A DNA stretch of 64,000 nucleotides from NCBI RefSeq assembly GCF_000212375.1, contig NC_015501.1:62001-126000 (forward strand), written 5' to 3'. This stretch comes from Porphyromonas asaccharolytica DSM 20707 (GTDB lineage Bacteria > Bacteroidota > Bacteroidia > Bacteroidales > Porphyromonadaceae). Of this stretch, positions 43,751-52,221 are shown one piece after another (position 1 is the first letter of the stretch; each line of letters begins with the position of its first letter). The notes under the pieces were generated by a model. That model saw only the letters and a program-made list of their open reading frames with translations. It had not been told where the DNA came from and did not search any database. The translations under genes were made by a program, and so were the position numbers.

Positions 43751-44932
43751 CTACACGAGTCGGTGCAGGCGCATCTTAATCCGATGAGCTCCGTGATGCA
43801 GGAGACGCCAGAGACGCTGGTGGAGCGGTATGGTCGTGAGACGATCGATCAATTGCGCTAGCGGCTCTGCATCTAGCTGCTCGAAAAAGAGCTGTCGCTT
43901 CGGAGGCTCTGGCACCGTGCGCTCGATAGCGGGATTGCCCGCTAAGGCACTCGCATAGTTGGTCTCCTGATAGTGACAAGGTAGCCCCTCGAGCAGACTC
44001 CGTCCTCGCTCGCTATGGATCATTACGACACTAGTCCCTTTGTCCTCGTCTAGCGCACGATCTAGATCGGGGCAGGTGCGCTCCACCCCCCAATAGTCGC
44101 CCAGCGTCAGGTCGCTATGACTGCGTCCCCCTTTGGCCATGCAGGCGTAGCAACTAGGACGCAAGTAGAGGTCATGTAGGAAGCCTCGCATATAGATATT
44201 GTCTCCGTAAAACTGTCGCACGCCGCCCCCACCAGAGTGAGTAGCCATCTGTGCCACAAAGTTATAACGTCGCCAGCCCGACAGCGACTTGTCCCGAAAG
44301 GAGACCCCCTTGATCTCTCCCTGCTCCGCCCGAAGTGTCGCCAGGTACCTTTGCCACACCATCGGTGAGGGTACACCATGACAGACCACATCGACCGCCG
44401 TCAAGTTGTCATAGGCACGCCCGAGGTAGTTGACCAAGCCTTTGATCTGACAGGGAGTTCCTGTGAAGAGGACGGACCGTCCCTCTTTGAGAAACTGCTC
44501 CGCCTGCTGATAGCTATCTCCTATACGACTCTGCAGATACTTACTACCTCTGAAGGGTGCCAGCCCCTCTATCGTCTCCGTATAGTCGTGACAGACGCTC
44601 CACGCCTCATCAAATCGAGCTCCAAAGACCACGCCCCCACGTCGTAGCGTATCCTCAGCAAGTAGCGTAAAGAGTCCTCCCGACGAACTCTCCCTACGGA
44701 GCTCTTCATCGGTGGCACACGCTGCGTAAACCGCCTGTGGCTTGCGCGGTTCGTCTAGCTTCATAAAGGGACAGACACGCTCACACTTATGGCACTCGAT
44801 GCAACGATCGGTGTCAACGATCGGATAGTCAAAGCCCTCCTCGTCACGCTCCAGTCGTATACACCCCTTGGGGCAGATCTGTCGGCACGCTTCGCAGCCA
44901 CAGCATCGCTGCTTCTCCTCTATCTGTATCAT
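43751..44932 (-). CDS. Coenzyme F420 hydrogenase/dehydrogenase beta-subunit-like protein
   Basis: About 393 residues from the ATG at 44932, with two [4Fe-4S] ferredoxin motifs at the N-terminus (CCGCEACRQICPKGC and CIECHKCERVCPF). Then follow the FrhB N- and C-terminal domains (SSGGLFTLLAE, VLFTGTPCQIKGL, LTLGDYWGV). In many bacteria such proteins occur in polysaccharide or redox loci without F420, with uncertain role. The upstream in-frame ATG would add 60 residues of non-domain sequence that overlap the opposite promoter region, so I reject it. Confidence 0.88.
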   Translation of the reverse strand: MIQIEEKQRCCGCEACRQICPKGCIRLERDEEGFDYPIVDTDRCIECHKCERVCPFMKLDEPRKPQAVYAACATDEELRRESSSGGLFTLLAEDTLRRGGVVFGARFDEAWSVCHDYTETIEGLAPFRGSKYLQSRIGDSYQQAEQFLKEGRSVLFTGTPCQIKGLVNYLGRAYDNLTAVDVVCHGVPSPMVWQRYLATLRAEQGEIKGVSFRDKSLSGWRRYNFVAQMATHSGGGGVRQFYGDNIYMRGFLHDLYLRPSCYACMAKGGRSHSDLTLGDYWGVERTCPDLDRALDEDKGTSVVMIHSERGRSLLEGLPCHYQETNYASALAGNPAIERTVPEPPKRQLFFEQLDAEPLAQLIDRLTTIPLHQRLWRLLHHGAHRIKMRLHRLV

Positions 44933-45128
44933 CGCATCTACGTCTCTAGTGTGGTGCAAAGTTAACCATTCGCTTAGTAACGACCGCACAGATGATATTT
45001 GCGAAGTAAGGCGGTGCACAAAAAGTGACCGCTTATAGTTTTTTGCTATCTTTGGAGCAAAGGAAGTCTCGTTAGTGACGATCTGCGTCCTAAGACTTCT
45101 CACATAACACACTTAACACCCTACAGCT

Positions 45129-46118
45129 ATGAAAAAGATCCTTTCGACTCTAGCTATTGTAGCACTCCTCCTAGGACTTAGTGCCTGCCAGTCAGACAGT
45201 CCTACACAAGAACCCACTCCAACACCTGAGCCCCAGCAACCAGACAGTGCCTACATCTTGCCCTTCCTCAGATGGTGGGACGGTGGTGACGGGATCAAGG
45301 CCTTCGAATCTGCTCGTGGTAGCAAGCAGGAGTCTTACGATCCCTCTTTCGACCTCTACGTCTATAGCACGGGCAACGAGCTACAACCCACCATCTCATA
45401 CATCGTCGGTATGTACGCACAGGTGGATATGTCCTCGAAGGTGCTGACCAGCCCTAGCTTCTACGCCTTTATGAAGAAGAATGGTTTTGAGCCTGTAGGT
45501 GAGCCTCAAAACTCAATGCAGTACTTTACTTCCAGTAAGTACAAGCAAACGACCGTCTACTCCGTAGTGGAGCCTATAGACCTAGGCGAGGGGAACACGA
45601 TGCCCACATCTCTAGTCTTTGCAATGAAGGCGCCTGAACTGAGCAGCGTCCCCTACCCGATGCTAAACTGGCAAGCCGCTCCAGATGATATCAAAGCCTT
45701 TGAGACTCAAGCAGGCTTTACCGGCCCCAAAGAGTCTACCGTAAGCAATGGTGCGATCCAGCGCCTCCAATACTTCAAGAAGACGGATACAGATGAGTTT
45801 ACCGAGCTATTCATCCACCTGTATGACCTTAGGGATGGAAAGCTCATCCAGGCTACATCTATCGCAATCCCTAACGACTACATCTACCAAATAAGCGGAG
45901 ACGCTATCAATCCTTACCAATACTTCATCGACATGGTCAAGAAGGATGGATACACCTCTCGCAAGGGAGAAAATGGTCGCCAGGTATATGACAATCAAGC
46001 GAAGGGAAACAAGTTCACCTTTGAGACTTGGAGCAATATCAAGGTCAACGGATTTACCATGAAGGGAGCAGGCATGGCTTTCGTACCCTTCGATGGCCCC
46101 GATGAGATTGACTACTAA
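45129..46118 (+). CDS. Lipoprotein of unknown function with an internal duplication
   Basis: 329 residues. Lipobox LLGLSAC (Cys at residue 20), then a Pro/Thr/Gln linker, then two related domains of about 130-140 residues. Paired stretches include LPFLRWWDGGDGIKAFESA and YPMLNWQAAPDDIKAFETQ, and FYAFMKKNGFEPVGE and YFIDMVKKDGYTSRKGE. I recognise no family. A TATCTTTG element lies at 45047-45054 but without a good -33 partner. A strong terminator follows. Surface or periplasmic binding is a guess. Confidence 0.75.
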   Translation: MKKILSTLAIVALLLGLSACQSDSPTQEPTPTPEPQQPDSAYILPFLRWWDGGDGIKAFESARGSKQESYDPSFDLYVYSTGNELQPTISYIVGMYAQVDMSSKVLTSPSFYAFMKKNGFEPVGEPQNSMQYFTSSKYKQTTVYSVVEPIDLGEGNTMPTSLVFAMKAPELSSVPYPMLNWQAAPDDIKAFETQAGFTGPKESTVSNGAIQRLQYFKKTDTDEFTELFIHLYDLRDGKLIQATSIAIPNDYIYQISGDAINPYQYFIDMVKKDGYTSRKGENGRQVYDNQAKGNKFTFETWSNIKVNGFTMKGAGMAFVPFDGPDEIDY

Positions 46119-46154
46119 ACTATAGACCGTACAGGCTACGGTTCGCACTCAAAG

Positions 46155-46192
46155 AAAGAGAGACTGTTACGATTGCGACAGTCTCTCTTTTT
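46155..46192 (+). terminator. Terminator of the 45129 lipoprotein gene
   Basis: AAAGAGAGACTGT and ACAGTCTCTCTTT form a 13-bp stem around a 10-base loop, with Ts beyond. Confidence 0.88.
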
Positions 46193-46252
46193 GTTAGTCC
46201 TATTTGAACAAGATTCTGTACCTTTGTGGACATATCTTATACGAAAGCTCCA

Positions 46253-49200
46253 ATGAAGAAACCCTTTAAGGAATACCAGTCTGCTGACTTTGCACAGATC
46301 AATCAGGAGATGCTCGCTCTGTGGGACAAGGAGCAGCTCTTCCACCGCTCGCTACAACAGCGTGAGGATGCTCCGCTATTTACCTTCTACGAGGGGCCTC
46401 CCTCAGCCAATGGTATGCCTGGCATACACCACGTCATAGCACGCTCTATCAAGGATATCATCTGTCGCTACAAGACAATGCACGGATACCGTGTAGATCG
46501 TCGCGCAGGTTGGGATACGCACGGGCTGCCTGTGGAGCTGGGTGTCGAGAAGAAGCTAGGCATCACGAAGGATGCGATCGGGAAGACGATCTCTGTCGCT
46601 GAGTACAACCAGACTTGTCGCAAGGAGGTGATGAAGTACACCGCCGAGTGGGAGTCGCTGACGAACAAGATGGGTTACTGGGTCGATATGGAGCATCCCT
46701 ACGTAACCTACAAGAATAAGTACATCGAGACGCTCTGGTATCTCCTCAAGGAGCTATACAAGAAGGGGCTACTATACAAAGGTCTATCCATACAGCCTTA
46801 CAGTCCAGCAGCCGGTACAGGACTAAGCTCGCACGAGCTGAACCAACCGGGTTGCTATCGGGATGTCAAGGACACGGTCTGTACTGCACAGTTTCGCATC
46901 ATCGATGCTCCCGAGTCTCTCCGCGGACGTGGCGAGAGCTTCTTCCTAGCTTGGACTACCACCCCGTGGACGCTTCCATCGAATACAGCGCTCTGCGTGG
47001 GTCCCTCGATCGAGTACTGCGCCGTAGAGACGTTTAACCCCTACAGTGCTATGCCGATCACGGTGGTACTTGCCACGACGCTTCTAAACAGCTACTTCGA
47101 TGCTGAGAGCGAGGTGAGCGAGCTCCCTGAGACGTGGGACAAGGAGACCTACAAGAAAGCTCCCTGGCACCGCATCTCAACTTGCAAGGGTAGCGACCTC
47201 GTCGGTATCCACTACGAGCAGCTCATACCGTGGGTCAATCCTGGTGAGGGCGCTTTCCGTGTCATCCCCGGAGACTATGTTAGCACCGAGGATGGTACCG
47301 GTATCGTACACATTGCACCGACATTCGGTGCCGACGATGAGCGTGTCGCTAAGGCGGCTGGCATACCTCCTCTTCTGATGATCGACAATAAGGGGCAACA
47401 GCGCCCGATGGTCGACCTGAAGGGACGCTTTTACAAGATCGAGGCACTCGATCATCAGTTCCTCAAGGAGTCGGTGAACGTACCGCTCTACGACACTTAC
47501 GCAGGACGCTATGTCAAGAAGGACTACGACCCTAAAGACACTCCTGACAAGGAGACGCTAGACGTAGAGATCTGCGTCATGCTCAAGCATGAGAACCGCG
47601 TCTTCCGGGTTGAGAAGCATACCCACAACTACCCTCACTGCTGGCGTACAGACAAGCCGATACTCTACTACCCGCTAGATAGCTGGTTCATCCGCTCCAC
47701 CGCGTGCCGTGAGGAGATGATGCGTCTCAATGACACGATCGACTGGCATCCCGCCGCAATCGGTGTAGGACGCTTCGGCAAGTGGCTGGAGAACCTCCAG
47801 GACTGGAACCTCTCCCGTAGCCGCTACTGGGGCACTCCCCTACCTATCTGGCGCACCGAGGATGGCGATGAGGAGATCTGCATCGGATCGGTCGAGGAGC
47901 TATACAAGGAGTGCGAGCGCGCTGTACAGGCTGGTGTCATGTCGGCCAATCCGCTCGCAGGCTTTACCCCCGGCGACTACAGCGAGGAGAACTACGATAA
48001 GATCGACCTGCACCGTCCCTATGTCGATGAGATCACGCTTGTGACTCAGGACGGCAAGCGTCCGATGCATCGTGAGAGCGACCTAATCGATGTATGGTTT
48101 GACTCGGGTGCTATGCCTTTTGCGCAGGTGCACTATCCCTTCGAGCATCGTGAGGAGGTCGAGAGTGGCAAGGTCTTTCCCGCCGACTTCATCGCTGAGG
48201 GCGTAGACCAGACTCGCGGTTGGTTCTTCACGCTCCACGCTATCGCCACGATGACCCAGGGGAGCATAGCCTTTAGAAATGTCCTCGTCAACGGACTCGT
48301 CCTCGACAAGGATGGCAACAAGATGAGCAAGCGTCTAGGCAATGCGGTCGATCCCTTTGGTATCATTCAGCAGTACGGCTCAGATCCGCTACGCTGGTAC
48401 ATGATCACGAATGCTAATCCGTGGGAAAACATACGCTTCGACCCGAAGGGGGTTGAAGAGGTAAGCCGCAAATACTTCGGCACGCTCTACAACACCTACC
48501 AGTTCTTCGCACTCTATGGCAACTTGGACGGATTCGATCCTTCCGTAGCCCAGATCCCCTATGCGGATCGTCCTGAGATTGACCGCTGGATCCTCTCGCG
48601 TCTCAACTCGCTCATCAAGGAGGTAGACGGCAAGCTAGCAAGCTACGACCCAACACCAGCAGGACGTGCCATCGAGAACTTTGTCACAGAGCACCTAAGC
48701 AACTGGTATGTGCGTCTCTCTCGCAAGCGCTTCTGGGCAGGCTCTATGACCGATGACAAGCTGAGTGCCTATCAGACGCTCTACCAGTGTCTATCAGTAG
48801 TAGCTCAACTGATGGCGCCGATTGCACCTTTCTACGCAGATAGACTCTATCGTGATCTGCACGATGAGGCTGCATCGGTACACCTCTCCGACTACCCCGT
48901 AGCAGACGAGGCTCAGATAGACCTAGACTTAGAGCGCAGCATGGAGCTGGCTCAGATCTACTCGACGCTAGTCCTCTCACTACGTCGCAAGGTCAATATT
49001 AAAGTGCGTCAGCCGCTCAGCGCGATCATGCTACCAGTCAATAACCCCGCCGACAAGACCCACATGGAGCAGGTACACGACCTATTGCTCAGCGAGGTCA
49101 ATGTGAAGGAGATCCGCTTTGTCGACCCCTCCGACTCCATCTGGGTACGCACGGTCAAGCCGGACTTCAAGGCTCTAGGGCCTAAGGTGGGCAAGAATAT

Positions 49201-49666
49201 GAAAGCTCTTGCAGCTCAAATCAATGCACTCACACCAGAGCAGATCAATAAGCTAGAGCAGACAGAGCAGCTCACCCTAACGGTCGGTGATCAGCCTATT
49301 GTGGTCGATCTCAAGGATGTACAGATCATTGCTCAGGATATACCTGGCTGGACGGTCGCCAATGAGGGTCGTCATACGGTCGCTCTAGACATCACGCTCA
49401 CGCCCGAACTCGTTGCCGAGGGTACAGCTCGTGAGTTTGTCAACCGCATACAGAACCTCCGCAAGCAATCTGGCTATGAGGTCAACGATCACATTGAGCT
49501 CCTCGTGATGGCTCCCGAGGATGTCGTACAGGCACTACGCACCCATCAGGAGTATATTCAGACGCAAGTACAGGCCGACACGATCGACTACTCAGAGGTC
49601 CTCAGCGATGCCGAGGAGATCGATCTAGATGGTGCCTTGATAGCGGTACAAATCAGCAAAGTATAA
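46253..49666 (+). CDS. ileS: Isoleucyl-tRNA synthetase with swapped HIGH motif
   Basis: Charges tRNA-Ile. About 1,137 residues from the ATG at 46253; a GTG 27 bp upstream overlaps the promoter. Class I catalytic core, editing domain (WTTTPWTLPSN), KMSKR at 690-694 and a long anticodon-binding C-terminus are in order. The position of the usual HXGH signature reads G-I-H-H (residues 57-60, bases 46421-46432), after PPSANGMP. This exchanged GXHH form occurs in the eukaryote-like IleRS2 type. Published biochemistry on IleRS2 enzymes links GXHH with very strong mupirocin resistance. A TACCTTTG element lies at 46219-46226. Confidence 0.97.
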   Translation: MKKPFKEYQSADFAQINQEMLALWDKEQLFHRSLQQREDAPLFTFYEGPPSANGMPGIHHVIARSIKDIICRYKTMHGYRVDRRAGWDTHGLPVELGVEKKLGITKDAIGKTISVAEYNQTCRKEVMKYTAEWESLTNKMGYWVDMEHPYVTYKNKYIETLWYLLKELYKKGLLYKGLSIQPYSPAAGTGLSSHELNQPGCYRDVKDTVCTAQFRIIDAPESLRGRGESFFLAWTTTPWTLPSNTALCVGPSIEYCAVETFNPYSAMPITVVLATTLLNSYFDAESEVSELPETWDKETYKKAPWHRISTCKGSDLVGIHYEQLIPWVNPGEGAFRVIPGDYVSTEDGTGIVHIAPTFGADDERVAKAAGIPPLLMIDNKGQQRPMVDLKGRFYKIEALDHQFLKESVNVPLYDTYAGRYVKKDYDPKDTPDKETLDVEICVMLKHENRVFRVEKHTHNYPHCWRTDKPILYYPLDSWFIRSTACREEMMRLNDTIDWHPAAIGVGRFGKWLENLQDWNLSRSRYWGTPLPIWRTEDGDEEICIGSVEELYKECERAVQAGVMSANPLAGFTPGDYSEENYDKIDLHRPYVDEITLVTQDGKRPMHRESDLIDVWFDSGAMPFAQVHYPFEHREEVESGKVFPADFIAEGVDQTRGWFFTLHAIATMTQGSIAFRNVLVNGLVLDKDGNKMSKRLGNAVDPFGIIQQYGSDPLRWYMITNANPWENIRFDPKGVEEVSRKYFGTLYNTYQFFALYGNLDGFDPSVAQIPYADRPEIDRWILSRLNSLIKEVDGKLASYDPTPAGRAIENFVTEHLSNWYVRLSRKRFWAGSMTDDKLSAYQTLYQCLSVVAQLMAPIAPFYADRLYRDLHDEAASVHLSDYPVADEAQIDLDLERSMELAQIYSTLVLSLRRKVNIKVRQPLSAIMLPVNNPADKTHMEQVHDLLLSEVNVKEIRFVDPSDSIWVRTVKPDFKALGPKVGKNMKALAAQINALTPEQINKLEQTEQLTLTVGDQPIVVDLKDVQIIAQDIPGWTVANEGRHTVALDITLTPELVAEGTAREFVNRIQNLRKQSGYEVNDHIELLVMAPEDVVQALRTHQEYIQTQVQADTIDYSEVLSDAEEIDLDGALIAVQISKV

Positions 49667-49750
49667 ACACAATTTACTGCGTCTGTAGACGATAGGGCTT
49701 TATCATCAAAGAGACTTCATCTATAGTGCGCTAATAGATTCACAAATAGT

Positions 49751-50131
49751 ATGGAAGATAGCAGCAAGAAACGATACAATCCCGAGGAGCTCGAAGAGTT
49801 TCGTATACTTATTGAGAAGAAGATCGCTCAGGCTCGTGAGGATCTCAACATGCTCCGTGCTGAAAACGCCAACGACATCAGCGATACGACGCCTACCTAC
49901 AAGGATCTAGATGAGGGCGCCATCACTCAGGCTCGTCTTGAGAACGATGCGCAGGCACAGCGCCTGCAGGACTTCATCGAGAAGCTCGAGGCAGCTCTCC
50001 TACGTATCCAAAACGGTACTTATGGCATCTGCTCCGTCACGGGCAAGCTCATCCCCAAGGAGCGTCTTCGTGCCGTACCTCATACGACCAAGAGCATCGA
50101 GGCCAAGCTAAATCGCGATAAGCATAAGTAA
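49751..50131 (+). CDS. TraR/DksA-family protein with degenerate zinc site
   Basis: 126 residues. Coiled-coil N-terminal part (YNPEELEEFRILIEKKIAQ), an acidic segment (TYKDLDEGAITQARLEND) and a C-terminal zinc-finger-like domain (NGTYGICSVTGKLIPKERL). Of the four zinc-ligand positions only Cys94 remains: the others read Thr97, Ser115 and Ala118. Bacteroidota are known to have such Cys-poor DksA-like proteins. It may still enter the RNA polymerase secondary channel, but the fold would need another stabilising means. Lies between ileS and lspA. Confidence 0.88.
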   Translation: MEDSSKKRYNPEELEEFRILIEKKIAQAREDLNMLRAENANDISDTTPTYKDLDEGAITQARLENDAQAQRLQDFIEKLEAALLRIQNGTYGICSVTGKLIPKERLRAVPHTTKSIEAKLNRDKHK

Positions 50132-50148
50132 GTCATTCGCTTTCCCTT

Positions 50149-50829
50149 ATGACTCGCACTAGCCAGCGCCACTGGATTGTCGCAGGGCTTATTCTCCTGC
50201 TCATCGTCATAGATCAGGTTGTCAAGATCTGGATCAAGACACACATGTACGTCGGTCAGGAGTACCACATCTTCGACTGGTTTCGCATCTACTTTGTAGA
50301 GAACCGTGGCATGGCATACGGCGTGGAACTAGGCAGCAAGCTCCTCCTGACCGCCTTTCGCATCATAGCCATGACCGGATTGGCTATATGGCTCACACGC
50401 TTCGTCAGGCAGTGTCGACACTACTCGCTGGGCTTCTGCTGCATCATCGGACTGGTGCTGGCGGGAGGCATTGGCAACCTCATTGACTCTATCCTCTATG
50501 GACAGCTCTTCACCTCCTCCATCGGGCAGGTGGCGCAGTTTGTTCCTACGACAGCTGGAGCTGTGGGGTATGCCCCGTGGTTTGAGGGGCATGTGGTTGA
50601 CATGCTCTACTTCCCCCTCTTCACAACAGTACTGCCTGAGTGGTTTCCGATAGGTGGTGGGTCGGCGTATACCTTTTTCAGTCCTATCTTCAACATCGCC
50701 GATAGCTGCATCACCGTAGGCGTGCTGGCTCTGCTCATTTGCTATCCACGCACCACGACACGAGCTCTCGATCGTCTCTGGCTCTACCTCCGGGGCAAGC
50801 ATCGTCCTACGAGTCAGCGAGCTAAGTAA
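50149..50829 (+). CDS. lspA: Lipoprotein signal peptidase
   Basis: Aspartic membrane protease that removes signal peptides of diacylated lipoproteins. 226 residues, about 60 longer than E. coli LspA because of a periplasmic insert between about 120 and 175. Membrane segments are clear. The two catalytic Asp are in GGIGNLIDSIL and FNIADSCITVGV; VIDQVVKIWI carries the other conserved Asp. It lies 17 bp after the DksA-like gene and 15 bp before a lipoprotein gene, possibly one operon. Confidence 0.96.
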   Translation: MTRTSQRHWIVAGLILLLIVIDQVVKIWIKTHMYVGQEYHIFDWFRIYFVENRGMAYGVELGSKLLLTAFRIIAMTGLAIWLTRFVRQCRHYSLGFCCIIGLVLAGGIGNLIDSILYGQLFTSSIGQVAQFVPTTAGAVGYAPWFEGHVVDMLYFPLFTTVLPEWFPIGGGSAYTFFSPIFNIADSCITVGVLALLICYPRTTTRALDRLWLYLRGKHRPTSQRAK

Positions 50830-50844
50830 GCGATCTTACTAGTT

Positions 50845-51840
50845 ATGCGTGCTTACAGCGTCAAGGTCTCCTGGCTCAAGTTTGGGCTACTAAGCTTGCT
50901 GCTACTCCTACTCGGGAGTGGCTGCAAGAAGCGTTCGTGGCAACGCATACCAAATGATAAGCTCGAGAAGCTACTCACGGAGCTATACACAGCTCGTGGC
51001 GTGGGTCAGACGCTCTACCTCACCTCTGACCAGCAAGACTCGATCTACGCTTCCATACTCAAGTCTCACGGCGTATCTCAAGAGGATCTAGACAGCACAA
51101 TCTACTATCTCTCTGCCTCGAAAGCAAGGCTACTTCAGAAGGTCATTGCTCAGTCCTCTGCCAGCATACAGCGTGAGGTCGAAATACTAGAGCGTACGGC
51201 TGGATTCTTTCAGATTGGACTGGAGGGTGACGGGGGTAACTTCTACTCACCACTACCTGACACGCTCTCTTGCCGTGTCACACCACTCTCCACCTATCCT
51301 GTCCGCATTAATAAGGAGCAAAGCAGCTATCTCTGGAAGGTGGCTCTCGCTGATATTCCCAACCTCCCAGACACCATACATCAGATAGAGATACAGGGAC
51401 TCGTCAGTGGTACGCGACTACCTGAGCAAAGTCAAATGCCCTACATAGCACTCTCCAAGCAGCTTGATGCTACGCCTCCACCCTTAGCCATGGAGAGTGT
51501 ATCGACGCAACTACCCATCGGAGGAGCCTTCGTACTCACCCTAGGGACATCTACCCCAGAGCGAACTGCGGAGCCCAAGAAGGACCCAGAGCCAACAAGC
51601 TCAACTGATAGCTTATCAAAGGCCCTAGATAGCATTGCAAATGGTCTGATGGATAGTATGTCAGATAGTATGTCGAATAGCCTCCCCGCGAGTCGACCAC
51701 TCAAAGAGCCTGTACGCACGCCCCCACACTTCTCTGTAGGGGATACCATCTCGATCTCTATCTACAGCTTACCGTCAGACTACCTGGGTGCGCAGTCGCT
51801 ACACTTTAGGCTACAGGAGCTACGTATCATCGCTCGCTAG
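50845..51840 (+). CDS. DUF4296 lipoprotein
   Basis: 331 residues. Lipobox LLLGSGC, followed by a helical DUF4296 domain at about 35-115 (IPNDKLEKLLTELYTARG, DSIYASILKSHGVS, STIYYLSASK). The middle resembles a beta-rich region, and residues about 245-290 are low-complexity Ser/Asp/Met (DSMSDSMSNS). The N-terminal domain is conserved in Bacteroidota but its function is unknown to me. Directly downstream of lspA, which would process it. Confidence 0.85.
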   Translation: MRAYSVKVSWLKFGLLSLLLLLLGSGCKKRSWQRIPNDKLEKLLTELYTARGVGQTLYLTSDQQDSIYASILKSHGVSQEDLDSTIYYLSASKARLLQKVIAQSSASIQREVEILERTAGFFQIGLEGDGGNFYSPLPDTLSCRVTPLSTYPVRINKEQSSYLWKVALADIPNLPDTIHQIEIQGLVSGTRLPEQSQMPYIALSKQLDATPPPLAMESVSTQLPIGGAFVLTLGTSTPERTAEPKKDPEPTSSTDSLSKALDSIANGLMDSMSDSMSNSLPASRPLKEPVRTPPHFSVGDTISISIYSLPSDYLGAQSLHFRLQELRIIAR

Positions 51841-51885
51841 GATCTTACTCATAGTCCCTATGTAGCAAGCACAAGCATCACACCG

Positions 51886-52116
51886 ATGGCACGACAGATC
51901 ATCTTACACCCTGGCGATCGAATTGCACTCCGACAGCTGCGCTATCGAGATGAGCTCCTGCACTCCGTACTACTCACCTACCACGACCATGGGCGAGGCG
52001 TCGAGCTAACGCCTTGGTATCACGACGAACCACCACACACGCTCTACTACTCAGGCTCGTGGCGCCTCATCGAAGACGATAGTGCCGACCACCACTACCT
52101 ACTACGCTACGAGTAG
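51886..52116 (+). CDS. Small hypothetical protein
   Basis: 76 residues, acidic and basic residues mixed, with His- and Tyr-rich stretches (LLTYHDHGRGVELTPWYHDEP, SADHHYLLRYE). No signal peptide, membrane span or known domain. Proper codon composition and a start 45 bp after the DUF4296 gene support a real gene. I cannot suggest a role. It lies just before the heptad tract and promoter of alaS. Confidence 0.55.
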   Translation: MARQIILHPGDRIALRQLRYRDELLHSVLLTYHDHGRGVELTPWYHDEPPHTLYYSGSWRLIEDDSADHHYLLRYE

Positions 52117-52137
52117 CAATCTGTACGGACGCACGGC

Positions 52138-52172
52138 TCTAACCTCTAACTTTTAATCCCTAACCTCTAATT
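52138..52172. repeat. Heptad tract TCTAAYY upstream of alaS
   Basis: Five consecutive 7-base steps (TCTAACC, TCTAACT, TTTAATC, CCTAACC, TCTAATT). Similar tracts lie at 25434-25456, 43463-43495, 56107-56147 and 59954-59990. Confidence 0.75.
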
Positions 52173-52183
52173 TCGTACCTTTG
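52151..52183 (+). promoter_or_regulatory. Promoter of alaS
   Basis: TTTT at 52151-52154, 21 bases, then TACCTTTG at 52176-52183. It overlaps the heptad tract. Confidence 0.5.
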
Positions 52184-52221
52184 TAGGGTATTAAGTATTA
52201 GCATAGATTGCTCTATAGATT

